A stretch of DNA of 64,000 bases from Demequina sp. NBRC 110051 (GTDB lineage: Bacteria; Actinomycetota; Actinomycetes; Actinomycetales; Demequinaceae): NCBI RefSeq assembly GCF_002090055.1, contig NZ_BBRH01000010.1, positions 62,001-126,000 of the forward strand, written 5' to 3'. Numbering within the stretch: position 1 is the first letter of the stretch; each line of letters begins with the position of its first letter. Of the stretch, positions 24,838-32,456 are shown piece after piece. The translations under genes were made by a program, and so were the position numbers. Under the pieces are notes generated by a model that did not search any database, was not told where the DNA came from, and worked only from the letters and a program-made list of their open reading frames with translations.

Positions 24838-26268
24838 TTACGCGAACCTCTTCATGTGGGCCTTGACCGATGCCACGTACTGCTTGGTGTCCGCGTACAT
24901 CCCGTACTTGGCTACGCCGCGTTCGCCCTGGTAGTACCCGGCAATGGCGATGTCGAGGTCGCGGCCGCCGCGCGTGAGGTGCTTGAGAATCGCCACGCCG
25001 GCCTCGACGTTGTCGACCGGGTTGAGGAGGTTCAAATCGCGCCCCACCAGGTCCGATGCCCACTGGCCGGAGCTGGGGATGACCTGCATCACGCCGATGG
25101 CGTTCGCGGGGGAGACGGCGCGCATGTTGAAGCCCGACTCCTGGTACGCGACGGCCTGTGCCAGCGCGGGGTCGACGCCGTAGCGCTTGGCCGCGGCGAC
25201 GACCATGGACTGCATGTCGGCGCGGCTTGGCACCGAGATGGCGTTGAGTGTCGCCTTGTTCTGGTTGGCGGCGCCCACGGTGCCGGCGGCATACGTGCGG
25301 CCCGCGAAGGAATCGCCCACGAGCCCGCTCGCGACGGCGCCGAAGGAGTCGAGGTTTTCGGCCGTCGCGAGGGTGACGGTGTTCGAGACGAGGGTCGCCT
25401 TCCCGGCGCCAGGAATGGTGAGGGCCTGGCCGATGCGGATCATGGCGCTCGAACCCAGCGAGTTGGCCTTCACGATCGCGCTCACCGTGGTGCCGTACTT
25501 CACGGCGAGTCCCGAGACCGTGTCGCCCGAGGCGACCTTGTGGGTGGCCGATGCCGTGGTCACCTTCGGAGACGACGTCGTGGTGGACGGCGTGGTCGAC
25601 GAGGCCGGAGCTGTCGATGAGGCGGTGCCGGGGATCGTGAGGGCCTGGCCGATGCGGATCATGGCGTTCGAGCCCAGAGAGTTGGCCTTCACGATCGCGC
25701 TCACCGTGGTGCCGTACTTCACGGCGAGTCCCGAGACCGTGTCGCCCGAGGCGACCTTGTGGGTGGCCGATGCCGTGGTCGCCTTCGCGGGGGACACGGT
25801 GGAGGCGGTGGCGGTCGACGCCTTGGCGGCGCCCGGGATCGTCAGCGACTGGCCGATGCGGATCATGGCGCTCGAGCCCAGCGAGTTGGCCTTCACGATC
25901 GCGCTGACCGTGGTGCCGTAGCGCTGCGCGAGAGCCCACACGGTCTCGCCCGTCGATACCGTGTGCTTCGCGGAGGTGGTCACCGTGGGGGCGGCGGAGG
26001 TCTTCGAGGACGTCGAGGCCGTCACCGAAGGAATCGTCAGCGTCTGTCCCGCATAGATGCGGGCGCGCGAGTCAAGGCTGTTGGCGTCGACGATGCGCTG
26101 GACGGAGGTGCCGTACTTCACGGCGAGGGCGGAGACGGTGTCGCCCGGGTTCACGCGGTGCTCGTCGGCGGCGACGGCAGGGATGGCCCCCGTGGCGGTG
26201 ATCGCGAAGGCGGTTCCGGCGGCGACGGCGGCTCCCGCCGCGCGCTTGAGATGGTCTTGGCGTCCCAC
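24838..26268 (-). CDS. Secreted LysM-repeat lytic transglycosylase
   Basis: Cleaves peptidoglycan glycan strands outside the membrane. 476 residues. A signal peptide (RAAGAAVAAGTAFAITATG, cleavage near AVAA) is followed by four LysM domains of about 43 residues, each starting H[KRT]V and ending LTIP, separated by Ser/Thr/Ala linkers. The C-terminal SLT domain has the catalytic glutamate in VAYQESGFN and ANAIGVMQV, NPVDNVEAGV and AIAGYYQGERG. GTG start with AGGAG about 9 nt upstream; a much longer open frame upstream lacks a start signal and would bury the signal peptide. LysM 3 and 4 are almost identical in DNA. Confidence 0.9.
   Translation of the reverse strand: MGRQDHLKRAAGAAVAAGTAFAITATGAIPAVAADEHRVNPGDTVSALAVKYGTSVQRIVDANSLDSRARIYAGQTLTIPSVTASTSSKTSAAPTVTTSAKHTVSTGETVWALAQRYGTTVSAIVKANSLGSSAMIRIGQSLTIPGAAKASTATASTVSPAKATTASATHKVASGDTVSGLAVKYGTTVSAIVKANSLGSNAMIRIGQALTIPGTASSTAPASSTTPSTTTSSPKVTTASATHKVASGDTVSGLAVKYGTTVSAIVKANSLGSSAMIRIGQALTIPGAGKATLVSNTVTLATAENLDSFGAVASGLVGDSFAGRTYAAGTVGAANQNKATLNAISVPSRADMQSMVVAAAKRYGVDPALAQAVAYQESGFNMRAVSPANAIGVMQVIPSSGQWASDLVGRDLNLLNPVDNVEAGVAILKHLTRGGRDLDIAIAGYYQGERGVAKYGMYADTKQYVASVKAHMKRFA
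25418..25561 (-). repeat. LysM-encoding DNA repeat, copy A
   Basis: 144 bp inside the LysM gene, about 97% identical (4 or so mismatches by eye) to 25637-25780. Encodes LysM 4 preceded by the end of a linker. Confidence 0.85.
25637..25780 (-). repeat. LysM-encoding DNA repeat, copy B
   Basis: Near-identical partner of 25418-25561, encoding LysM 3. A third, more diverged copy (LysM 2) lies at about 25840-25960. Confidence 0.85.
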
Positions 26269-26395
26269 GATCGACTCCTCCTGAGGCGGATGTGCCCCAT
26301 GTGACAGTTGTGACAAAAGTGACTGTAGTTCACGGTGGGACGCGCGGCAAGACGCTGTGACCGTTCCGGCGGCCCGCATGGGGCGCCCGGTTCTA

Positions 26396-26401
26396 TACGC
26401 T
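26396..26401 (+). promoter_or_regulatory. -10-like hexamer of the Rv2175c-like gene
   Basis: TACGCT (within TATACGCT), 6 nt before the GTG at 26408. Confidence 0.5.
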
Positions 26402-26407
26402 GGTGGC

Positions 26408-26758
26408 GTGAGCGAAGAGATGTCCTGGCTGGCCGTGCCCGATTTTGCCGACGCCCTCGGGGTGACGGCCTCCGATGTGCGCGACATGATCCGCACCGGC
26501 GGAGTCGTCGCGGTGCGCCGCGGAGAGAACAACGCGTGGTACCTCCCCGCAGACTTCATCGAGGAGTCCGACGGTCGTGCCCGCGTCCTGCCCACCCTCC
26601 CGGGCACGCTCACGCTGCTGCGGGATATGGCGTTCTCCGACGGGGAGATCGTCGCGTGGCTCACGGCCTTCAACGAGGAGCTCGGCGCCTCACCGCTCGC
26701 CGCGCTGCGCGAGGGGCGCCGTGCCCCCGTGCGCCGCGCCGCTCAGACGCTGCTGTAG
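26408..26758 (+). CDS. Rv2175c-family DNA-binding protein
   Basis: A 116-residue winged helix-turn-helix protein. The first half (VPDFADALGVTASDVRDMIRTGGVVAVRR) reads as an excisionase/MerR-like wHTH; the second half (LPGTLTLLRDMAFSDGEIVAWL) is the family C-terminal region. From memory, the M. tuberculosis homologue Rv2175c is a DNA-binding substrate of PknL, and the pair is kept together here with only the transglycosylase between. The short N-terminus has serines at 2 and 6 but not the longer phospho-acceptor tail of Rv2175c. Target sites unknown. GTG start chosen from the promoter spacing. Confidence 0.8.
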   Translation: MSEEMSWLAVPDFADALGVTASDVRDMIRTGGVVAVRRGENNAWYLPADFIEESDGRARVLPTLPGTLTLLRDMAFSDGEIVAWLTAFNEELGASPLAALREGRRAPVRRAAQTLL

Positions 26759-26785
26759 GAGGCATGCCGCGCAGGCAGTACCTAC

Positions 26786-27859
26786 CTACGCGACGCGGTC
26801 GACGACGGTCGTGATGAGGTCGTCCAGGAGCCGAGTGCCCTGGGGATCGAGGTCGCGCGCGGCGAGCGCGCCACGCGCGGAACTCGTCAGGCTCTCGATG
26901 CGCCGCTCGGCGGCGTCGAGAGCGCCCGTCGCGACGACCGCGTCGACCGCGGCAGCGACCTCGGTGTCCGTCGCCTCGCGCCGGCCCATCGTGGAGGCAA
27001 GCGCGGTACGGGTCGCGTCGCCGCCGTGGCGCCAGGCATGCCACACCAGCGCGGTGCGCTTTCCTTCACGGATGTCGTCGCCCGCTGGCTTGCCGGTGGT
27101 TGCGGGCGTGCCCACCAGGCCCAGGATGTCGTCGCGCAACTGGAATGCAATCCCCAGGTCGCGGCCGGCTGCTTGCAGCGCACCCATCGATGCGGGGTCG
27201 GCGCCCGCCACGGCCGCGCCGAGGGCAAGCGGATACTCGGCGGAGTAGGAGGCGGTCTTGGCGCGCATCACGGTCTCGATGTCGTCTCCCTGATCGCCCA
27301 GGCTCGACAAAGGCTGGGCTGCGGCTCTCATGTCCGCGTACTGCCCGGCGGTGACCAGGTCCGTCATATCGGAGAAGAAGGCCGCCAGTTGTTCGCCGCG
27401 AGCGCCCAGGCGGGCGCACGCGCGGCCGACGGCGCGCTGACACGCCATCAGCGCCAGGTCGCCCGCGAGGACCGCGCCAGCGGCGCCGAACTCATCGGAG
27501 CTGCCGTCCCAGCCACGCTCGGCATGAAGGTGCGCGATCGCACGATGGGCCGCAGGCCCGCCGCGGCGGGTATCGGAACCGTCCAGCACGTCGTCGTGGA
27601 TGAGCGCCGCCGTTTGGAAAAACTCAAGCGCCGCCGCGAGGGACACCGCAGCCTCCTCCTCGACGCCACGGTGTGCACGGTGCGAGGCGAGCAGCAACAG
27701 CGCTCGTAGGCGCTTGCCGCCATTCGCGTACCGCTTCAGTGGCGTCAGCATCTCCGTCGCCGCAGGCACGGTCTCCGTGACCGGACCCGATAGTGCCGCC
27801 AGCACGGAGGCGATCTCATGGTCGGTGCGGTCGCGCCAAAGAACGAGGGGAGAGGTCAC
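26786..27859 (-). CDS. Polyprenyl (geranylgeranyl-type) diphosphate synthase
   Basis: Elongates allylic diphosphates with IPP. 357 residues. First aspartate motif in LIHDDVLDGSDTRRG (DDxxD), then GDLALMACQRAVG, and second motif FQLRDDILGLVG (DDxxG form). The two residues before the first motif are T-A-A-L, a small-residue pattern usually seen in medium-chain (C15-C20) enzymes; product length remains uncertain. GTG start with TAGGCT 6 nt upstream. It corresponds in place to mycobacterial idsA2 by memory and may feed menaquinone or carotenoid synthesis. Confidence 0.9.
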   Translation of the reverse strand: MTSPLVLWRDRTDHEIASVLAALSGPVTETVPAATEMLTPLKRYANGGKRLRALLLLASHRAHRGVEEEAAVSLAAALEFFQTAALIHDDVLDGSDTRRGGPAAHRAIAHLHAERGWDGSSDEFGAAGAVLAGDLALMACQRAVGRACARLGARGEQLAAFFSDMTDLVTAGQYADMRAAAQPLSSLGDQGDDIETVMRAKTASYSAEYPLALGAAVAGADPASMGALQAAGRDLGIAFQLRDDILGLVGTPATTGKPAGDDIREGKRTALVWHAWRHGGDATRTALASTMGRREATDTEVAAAVDAVVATGALDAAERRIESLTSSARGALAARDLDPQGTRLLDDLITTVVDRVA

Positions 27860-27865
27860 GGCGCC

Positions 27866-27871
27866 AGCCTA
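27866..27871 (-). promoter_or_regulatory. -10-like hexamer of the prenyl synthase gene
   Basis: Reverse-strand TAGGCT, 6 nt before the GTG at 27859. Confidence 0.5.
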
Positions 27872-27964
27872 GAGCCCCGTCCCCAGACGCCACGCCGCGC
27901 GCTCCCTGTCCACAGATGGACCCCACGTGGCCCGCGTGGAGGTCACCGCCTGCACGGTGGTCCC

Positions 27965-29026
27965 ATGACGACATCGACTATTCGCAACCCGGGCGACCTC
28001 ATCGCCGCTCTCCCCGCCATGCTGGGCGAGGAGCCGCATGACGCCGTCATCGTGCTGGGCACAGCCAAGGACGGCGAGGTCCTTGCCGCGGTGAAGGTCG
28101 ATCGCGTCGACCTGTGCGTGCCTGAGCTGTCGCCAGACACGGGAGCGGCGCTCGCCCGCGATCTGGCGTTCGCCGGCGCGGACCGTGCGATCGTGGTCAG
28201 TTGGAGCGACCTTGCGCCCGGGGCCGGATGTCCCGCGCTCGACGAGATCATGCCTTGCCTCAGACTCGAAGGGATCGACGCGCATGCCTGGGTGACGGAT
28301 GGGAATCACTATTGGGCCGGGCTGTGCATGGACCCAGACTGTTGCCCGCCCGACGAGCGTCCCGCGCCCCAGGTCGCACCCGTGCCTCGTGGCCCGCGCG
28401 TGACCGTGGACGGGTGGCGCGGAAATGTGGTCCATGATCGCGCCGTCCAGGTCACGGGCAACGACAAGCGTCGCGCCAGCCGTGCCGCTGACCGCTGGAG
28501 TCACCACCGCGACGATGACCGTGACGCCTGGTGTCGCCAGGGATGGAGCGAGCTCGAGGCGACCGTCGACGGTGAGGCGGAGCCGCCCATCTGGGGGCGC
28601 TGCATCGCCGCCGCCCAGGACGTGCGCGTGAGGGACGCCGTGATCGTGATGTGGCTAGGCGGGAGTCCGTCCGTGATCTGGGACGTGCTCGAAGGCCGCG
28701 CAAGTAGGGGAGTGCATGCGGTCATGGAGGGCGCGCTGCGGCCGGGATCTGCGACGCTCCCCGAGCCTGGGGTGTGTGTGGCAGCGCTCGAGTGGACCTC
28801 ACAGGCGATGGCGTATGCCCGTCTGCGCGAGCGCGCCGTCTTCCATGCACTGCGTGCCGTCGTGATGTGGTGGAGCGACGACCTCGCCGCTGCCCGCCGT
28901 GAGGCGATGCGTGCGCTCGGATGCGATGATGGGTACACGCTCGCGATGTTGCTGATCGACATGTGTGACCTGGGTCTGCGACCGGGCTGGCGACGCGGGG
29001 CCGATGGCCGTCCCTCGGCGCCGTAG
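27965..29026 (+). CDS. DUF4192 family protein
   Basis: A 353-residue protein with the DUF4192 start pattern STIRNPGDLIAALPAMLGEEPHDAVIVLG followed by alternating beta strands and helices. Function of the family is unknown. No signal peptide or membrane helix. A cysteine-rich insert (LCMDPDCCPPDERP, near 120) could bind metal. The C-terminus is helical and Trp-rich. No clear ribosome-binding site precedes the ATG. It lies between the prenyl synthase and sigA, close to the presumed junction of two conserved gene blocks. Confidence 0.75.
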   Translation: MTTSTIRNPGDLIAALPAMLGEEPHDAVIVLGTAKDGEVLAAVKVDRVDLCVPELSPDTGAALARDLAFAGADRAIVVSWSDLAPGAGCPALDEIMPCLRLEGIDAHAWVTDGNHYWAGLCMDPDCCPPDERPAPQVAPVPRGPRVTVDGWRGNVVHDRAVQVTGNDKRRASRAADRWSHHRDDDRDAWCRQGWSELEATVDGEAEPPIWGRCIAAAQDVRVRDAVIVMWLGGSPSVIWDVLEGRASRGVHAVMEGALRPGSATLPEPGVCVAALEWTSQAMAYARLRERAVFHALRAVVMWWSDDLAAARREAMRALGCDDGYTLAMLLIDMCDLGLRPGWRRGADGRPSAP

Positions 29027-29076
29027 TCGGTCGAGAAAACGCCGTCGACAGGGAACGGATCGCATGGAATCGTCGT

Positions 29077-29082
29077 TATACT
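29077..29082 (+). promoter_or_regulatory. Consensus-like -10 element upstream of sigA
   Basis: TATACT in an AT-rich island, the best -10 match in the window. It ends 3 nt before the ATG at 29086, so transcription probably begins within or after that codon. No convincing -35 at 16-18 nt. Confidence 0.55.
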
Positions 29083-29085
29083 TGA

Positions 29086-30480
29086 ATGGATTTGCGCGAC
29101 ACGCTCGGAGCTTTCGGACTTCCCTCATCGGACGAGGGGGCCGGTACGCGCAAGCCCATCACGACGACCACGTCAGCACCTGCGACCCTCCCCGTGACAT
29201 CGCAGGGGCACTCCCGACGTAAGGAGAAGGCCACGACTACCGCAGCCACGTCCACCACCCGCAAGAACGCGAAGGCGTCGACCGCGAAGGCCAGCACCAA
29301 GGCCAACGAGGCGACGACCGAGGAGGCTGACGAGACCACCGCCACGGCGACGACCAAGAAGGCGCCCGCTCGCCGCACCGCGGCGAAGAAGGCCCCGGCC
29401 AAGAAGGCCGCCGCAACGCCCGACGTCGACGACGAGGCCGCCACCGAGCCCGAGGGCGACGAGGCCGATGCCAAGGACGCTGGTAAGGACGAGCCGGAGG
29501 ACGACTCGCGCGGCTTCGTGCTCGGCAATGCCGACGACGACGCCCCCGTGCAGCAGGTGATGACGGCCGGTGCCACCGCCGACCCTGTCAAGGACTACCT
29601 CAAGCAGATCGGTAAGGTCGCGCTGCTGAACGCCGAGCAGGAGGTGGACCTCGCCAAGCGCATCGAGGCCGGCCTGTTCGCCGAGGAGAAGCTCGCCAGC
29701 GGCGAGAAGATCGCGCCCAAGATGCGCACCGAACTGCAGTGGATCGCGAACGACGGCCGTCACGCCAAGAACCACCTGCTCGAGGCCAACCTTCGTCTGG
29801 TGGTGTCGCTCGCCAAGCGCTACACCGGTCGCGGCATGCTGTTCCTGGACCTCATCCAGGAAGGCAACCTGGGCCTCATCCGTGCGGTCGAGAAGTTCGA
29901 CTACACCAAGGGCTACAAGTTCTCGACGTACGCGACGTGGTGGATCCGCCAGGCGATCACCCGCGCCATGGCCGACCAGGCCCGCACCATTCGTATTCCC
30001 GTCCACATGGTCGAGGTCATCAACAAGCTCGCCCGCGTGCAGCGCCAGATGCTTCAGGACCTGGGTCGCGAACCCACTCCCGAGGAGCTGGCCGCCGAGC
30101 TCGACATGACGCCCGAAAAGGTCGTCGAGGTCCAGAAGTATGGTCGCGAGCCCATCTCGCTGCACACTCCGCTCGGCGAGGACGGCGACAGTGAGTTCGG
30201 TGACCTCATCGAGGACTCTGAGGCCGTGGTCCCGGCCGATGCCGTGGGCTTCACCCTCCTCCAGGAGGAGCTCAGCAAGGTCATGGACACCTTGTCCGAG
30301 CGCGAGGCGGGCGTGGTCGGTATGCGGTTCGGCCTCACTGACGGCCAGCCCAAGACGCTCGACGAGATCGGCCGCGTGTTCGGTGTCACCCGCGAGCGCA
30401 TCCGTCAGATCGAGTCCAAGACCATGTCGAAGCTGCGTCACCCGTCGCGCTCGCAGGTCCTGCGCGACTACTTGGACTAA
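29086..30480 (+). CDS. sigA: Primary sigma factor SigA (RpoD/HrdB)
   Basis: Housekeeping sigma factor directing RNA polymerase to -35/-10 promoters. The longest frame gives 464 residues: a Lys/Ala/Thr-rich low-complexity N-terminus, region 1.2 ([29 protein letters not shown]), region 2 ([39 protein letters not shown] and [17 protein letters not shown]), region 3 and region 4 ([22 protein letters not shown]). The start is uncertain: the ATG at 29086 lies inside the promoter zone, whereas a strong AAGGAG (29221-29226) is followed 6 nt later by an in-frame ACG (29233), giving about 415 residues. A GTG at 29191 is another option. parE and parC follow, as in Streptomyces. Confidence 0.95.
   Translation: MDLRDTLGAFGLPSSDEGAGTRKPITTTTSAPATLPVTSQGHSRRKEKATTTAATSTTRKNAKASTAKASTKANEATTEEADETTATATTKKAPARRTAAKKAPAKKAAATPDVDDEAATEPEGDEADAKDAGKDEPEDDSRGFVLGNADDDAPVQQVMTAGATADPVKDYLKQIGKVALLNAEQEVDLAKRIEAGLFAEEKLASGEKIAPKMRTELQWIANDGRHAKNHLLEANLRLVVSLAKRYTGRGMLFLDLIQEGNLGLIRAVEKFDYTKGYKFSTYATWWIRQAITRAMADQARTIRIPVHMVEVINKLARVQRQMLQDLGREPTPEELAAELDMTPEKVVEVQKYGREPISLHTPLGEDGDSEFGDLIEDSEAVVPADAVGFTLLQEELSKVMDTLSEREAGVVGMRFGLTDGQPKTLDEIGRVFGVTRERIRQIESKTMSKLRHPSRSQVLRDYLD
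29221..29226 (+). promoter_or_regulatory. Shine-Dalgarno sequence inside the sigA 5' region
   Basis: AAGGAG preceded by GT and positioned 6 nt before an in-frame ACG at 29233. No ATG, GTG or TTG lies at usable distance in this frame, so either ACG initiates or the match is fortuitous. Confidence 0.4.
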
Positions 30481-30497
30481 GCACCGGGCCTTCATCC

Positions 30498-30534
30498 GAC
30501 AGGCGCCCCACCCCGTAAGGGTCGGGCGCCTGTC
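30498..30534 (+). terminator. Hairpin terminator of sigA
   Basis: Perfect 11-bp arms GACAGGCGCCC (30498-30508) and GGGCGCCTGTC (30524-30534) around a 15-nt loop. Confidence 0.8.
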
Positions 30535-30619
30535 GCATGTCTGGGGCGCTGTGATGCACGGGGCAGAGCGTGCTACGCGATAGCATCGACGCCGAGCCTT
30601 TCAGGGAGGAAGCCTTCAC

Positions 30620-30994
30620 ATGGATGCCTTGCGTTACACGCTGCTGGTCCTGCACTTCATCGGCCTCGCGGCGATCCTCGGCCCGTTCCTCGACCAGCTT
30701 CGCTCCGACACCAAGCGCATCACGCAGACCATGGTCTGGGGTGCTCGCGCGCAGCTTCTGACGGGACTTCTCCTCGTGGGTGTGGCCGAGATGAACGACT
30801 TTGACGTCGATCACGCGAAGATCGGCGTCAAGCTGGTGGTGGCGCTGGCCGTTGCCGGGCTGGCCGAGGTCGGTGGCAAGAAGACAAAGGTGGCGCTTGC
30901 CGGCGACGGCAACCTCGCGTCCGTGCGGACCTTCTGGTGGCTCGTGGGCGCACTGACGGTGGTCAACATCATCGTCGCCGTCTCCTGGCGCTGA
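30620..30994 (+). CDS. Small integral membrane protein
   Basis: 124 residues with four predicted transmembrane helices, beginning MDALRYTLLVLHFIGLAAILG, then AQLLTGLLLVGVAE, GVKLVVALAVAGLAEV and FWWLVGALTVVNIIVAV. A histidine in the first helix and the overall layout recall small four-helix membrane proteins of the DUF2214/CopD type, but I cannot assign a family. GGGAGG about 10 nt upstream supports the ATG. It ends 1 nt before the acetyltransferase gene, so the two are likely co-transcribed. Confidence 0.65.
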   Translation: MDALRYTLLVLHFIGLAAILGPFLDQLRSDTKRITQTMVWGARAQLLTGLLLVGVAEMNDFDVDHAKIGVKLVVALAVAGLAEVGGKKTKVALAGDGNLASVRTFWWLVGALTVVNIIVAVSWR

Positions 30995-30995
30995 C

Positions 30996-31490
30996 ATGGC
31001 ACAGACGCGCGAGGCCACGCCGGCCGATGCGGCCGAGATTGTCCACCTTGGCGCCCTCATGTATAAGGCGGTGGGTGCCAAGCCCACGCCCACCTGGGCG
31101 GTGGACGCGACGCGCTTAGTGCGCGACCGGCTGGGCAAAGACCTCATCGGCATCGTGATCGACGCGCCGGAGGGCGGGCTCGCCTGTTGCGGGCTCGTCA
31201 ACATCGCGCCTCGCCTGCCGAAGCCGGGCGCCAACTCCCATCACATGGGCTACATCCAGTGGGTCTCGACCGCGCCGCAGCACCAGCGCAAGGGTTACGG
31301 GCGCGCCGTGATGGAGGCGCTGCTCATTGAGACCGATGCGCGAGGCATCGAGGTCGTCGAGCTTCACGCCACCCCCATGGGCAAGCCCCTCTACGAGGAC
31401 CTCGACTTCTGGGTGAAGTCCGACAACATCGCGATGATGACGGTCCGCGGACGTGCCGACGTGCCGGACACCAGGGGCGAAGGGCTTTAG
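30996..31490 (+). CDS. GNAT family N-acetyltransferase
   Basis: 164 residues with the GNAT fold. Acetyl-CoA binding motif A reads GYIQWVSTAPQHQRKGYGRAVMEALL (R/Q-x-x-G-x-G/A as QRKGYG), followed by VVELHATPMGKPLYEDLDFW, the usual motif B with the aromatic near the end. Substrate unknown. No Shine-Dalgarno of its own; probably translated after the small membrane protein. Its stop overlaps that of the convergent TspO-like gene by 4 bp. Confidence 0.85.
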   Translation: MAQTREATPADAAEIVHLGALMYKAVGAKPTPTWAVDATRLVRDRLGKDLIGIVIDAPEGGLACCGLVNIAPRLPKPGANSHHMGYIQWVSTAPQHQRKGYGRAVMEALLIETDARGIEVVELHATPMGKPLYEDLDFWVKSDNIAMMTVRGRADVPDTRGEGL

Positions 31491-32329
31491 TCCGGCTGCT
31501 CCTCGTCAGGGCCGATGCGGTGGTCGCGTCGGAAGTCGAAGGCAGCGAAGGGTGCGGCGAAGGCGACGGCGGCCGCGATTCCCGCGGCCCACATCACCGC
31601 GAGGTCGTGCGGCTCGCCCTCGGCGCGTCCCGCCGCAATCCATCCCAGGCCCCACGCCATGGCGAGCCCCGTCGCCATCGCGAGGGCCGGTCGCCAGCGC
31701 AGCCTCACCGCGATGACGGCGGCGAGCACCGCGACCACGGCGAGGGCGGCGATCGCCCACACCGTGCCGTCGGCGGCATCGGCCCCGAGGGCATCACGAC
31801 CGCCCGCCGTGACGTTGGCTACCGTCGCGACGGCGGACCACCCCAGGTACAGGCCCACCGTGATCTCGGTGGCCGCGAGGTCGAGAGGGTTGGACGCGGG
31901 TACGGCCGTCAGGCGCGCGGCGACGAGCCCCAGGACCGCGACCAGCGTCGCGATGACCAGCACCGAGAGCCACAGCCAGCCAGCCTGCACCACTCCGATC
32001 CACACGGCATTGAGCACCATCGACGCGAGCACCCACCACGACACCGCGCGCATGCGAGCGTCGGTCGCACGCGAGGGCAACAGCTGCACGACGGCGAAGA
32101 CCAGGAGCGCGGTGTAGATCGCCGACCAGATGCCGAAGGCGGGAGAGTCGGGGGCGAGAAGCGTGGCATCGGCGGAGAGCGCGCCGCCGGCAGCCTCGGC
32201 GATCGGGGTACCGCCGAAGGCTCCCGAGCCCCAGGCGGCGCCGAGCATGGCGAGCACCGCGCCCAGGGCCACGGTCCACTGACGGACGCGGTCGGCGGCG
32301 GTGGCGGTCGGTGTCACGGTGGTGGTCAT
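31487..32329 (-). CDS. TspO/MBR-like tryptophan-rich membrane protein
   Basis: 280 residues with about eight hydrophobic segments. The motif FGIWSAIYTALLVFAVVQLLPS and the Trp-rich helices WWVLASMVLNAVWIGVVQAGWLWLSV and GLYLGWSAVATVANV match tryptophan-rich sensory/TspO-type proteins, though it is longer than the classical 160-residue form and belongs to the extended group. TspO proteins bind porphyrins and sterols; here the ligand is unknown. ATG at 32329 with AAGGAGG 6 nt upstream. Confidence 0.7.
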   Translation of the reverse strand: MTTTVTPTATAADRVRQWTVALGAVLAMLGAAWGSGAFGGTPIAEAAGGALSADATLLAPDSPAFGIWSAIYTALLVFAVVQLLPSRATDARMRAVSWWVLASMVLNAVWIGVVQAGWLWLSVLVIATLVAVLGLVAARLTAVPASNPLDLAATEITVGLYLGWSAVATVANVTAGGRDALGADAADGTVWAIAALAVVAVLAAVIAVRLRWRPALAMATGLAMAWGLGWIAAGRAEGEPHDLAVMWAAGIAAAVAFAAPFAAFDFRRDHRIGPDEEQPD

Positions 32330-32443
32330 GGTGCCTCCTTGGTGACCACAACGCAGGCCGGCGGTCAAGAAATCCCGGCCTTGGCATCGGCCGTCTGGAA
32401 GCCGATAGCGGTGCGCCTGTACGGAGGTGTCGGTGTCGCCGTC

Positions 32444-32449
32444 TACCCT
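32444..32449 (+). promoter_or_regulatory. -10-like hexamer of parE
   Basis: TACCCT, 7 nt before the GTG at 32457. Competing GTGs at 32427/32433 have a GGAGG at 32423-32427, so the start is not settled. Confidence 0.4.
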
Positions 32450-32456
32450 TGTCGCC

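Noticed and set aside
25418..25780. Tandem repeats as a CRISPR or mobile element
   Set aside because: Repeats are in frame, encode LysM domains, and have no spacers or transposase.
26269..26673. Long upstream extension of the LysM gene
   Set aside because: It runs through the divergent Rv2175c-like gene and would place the signal peptide internally.
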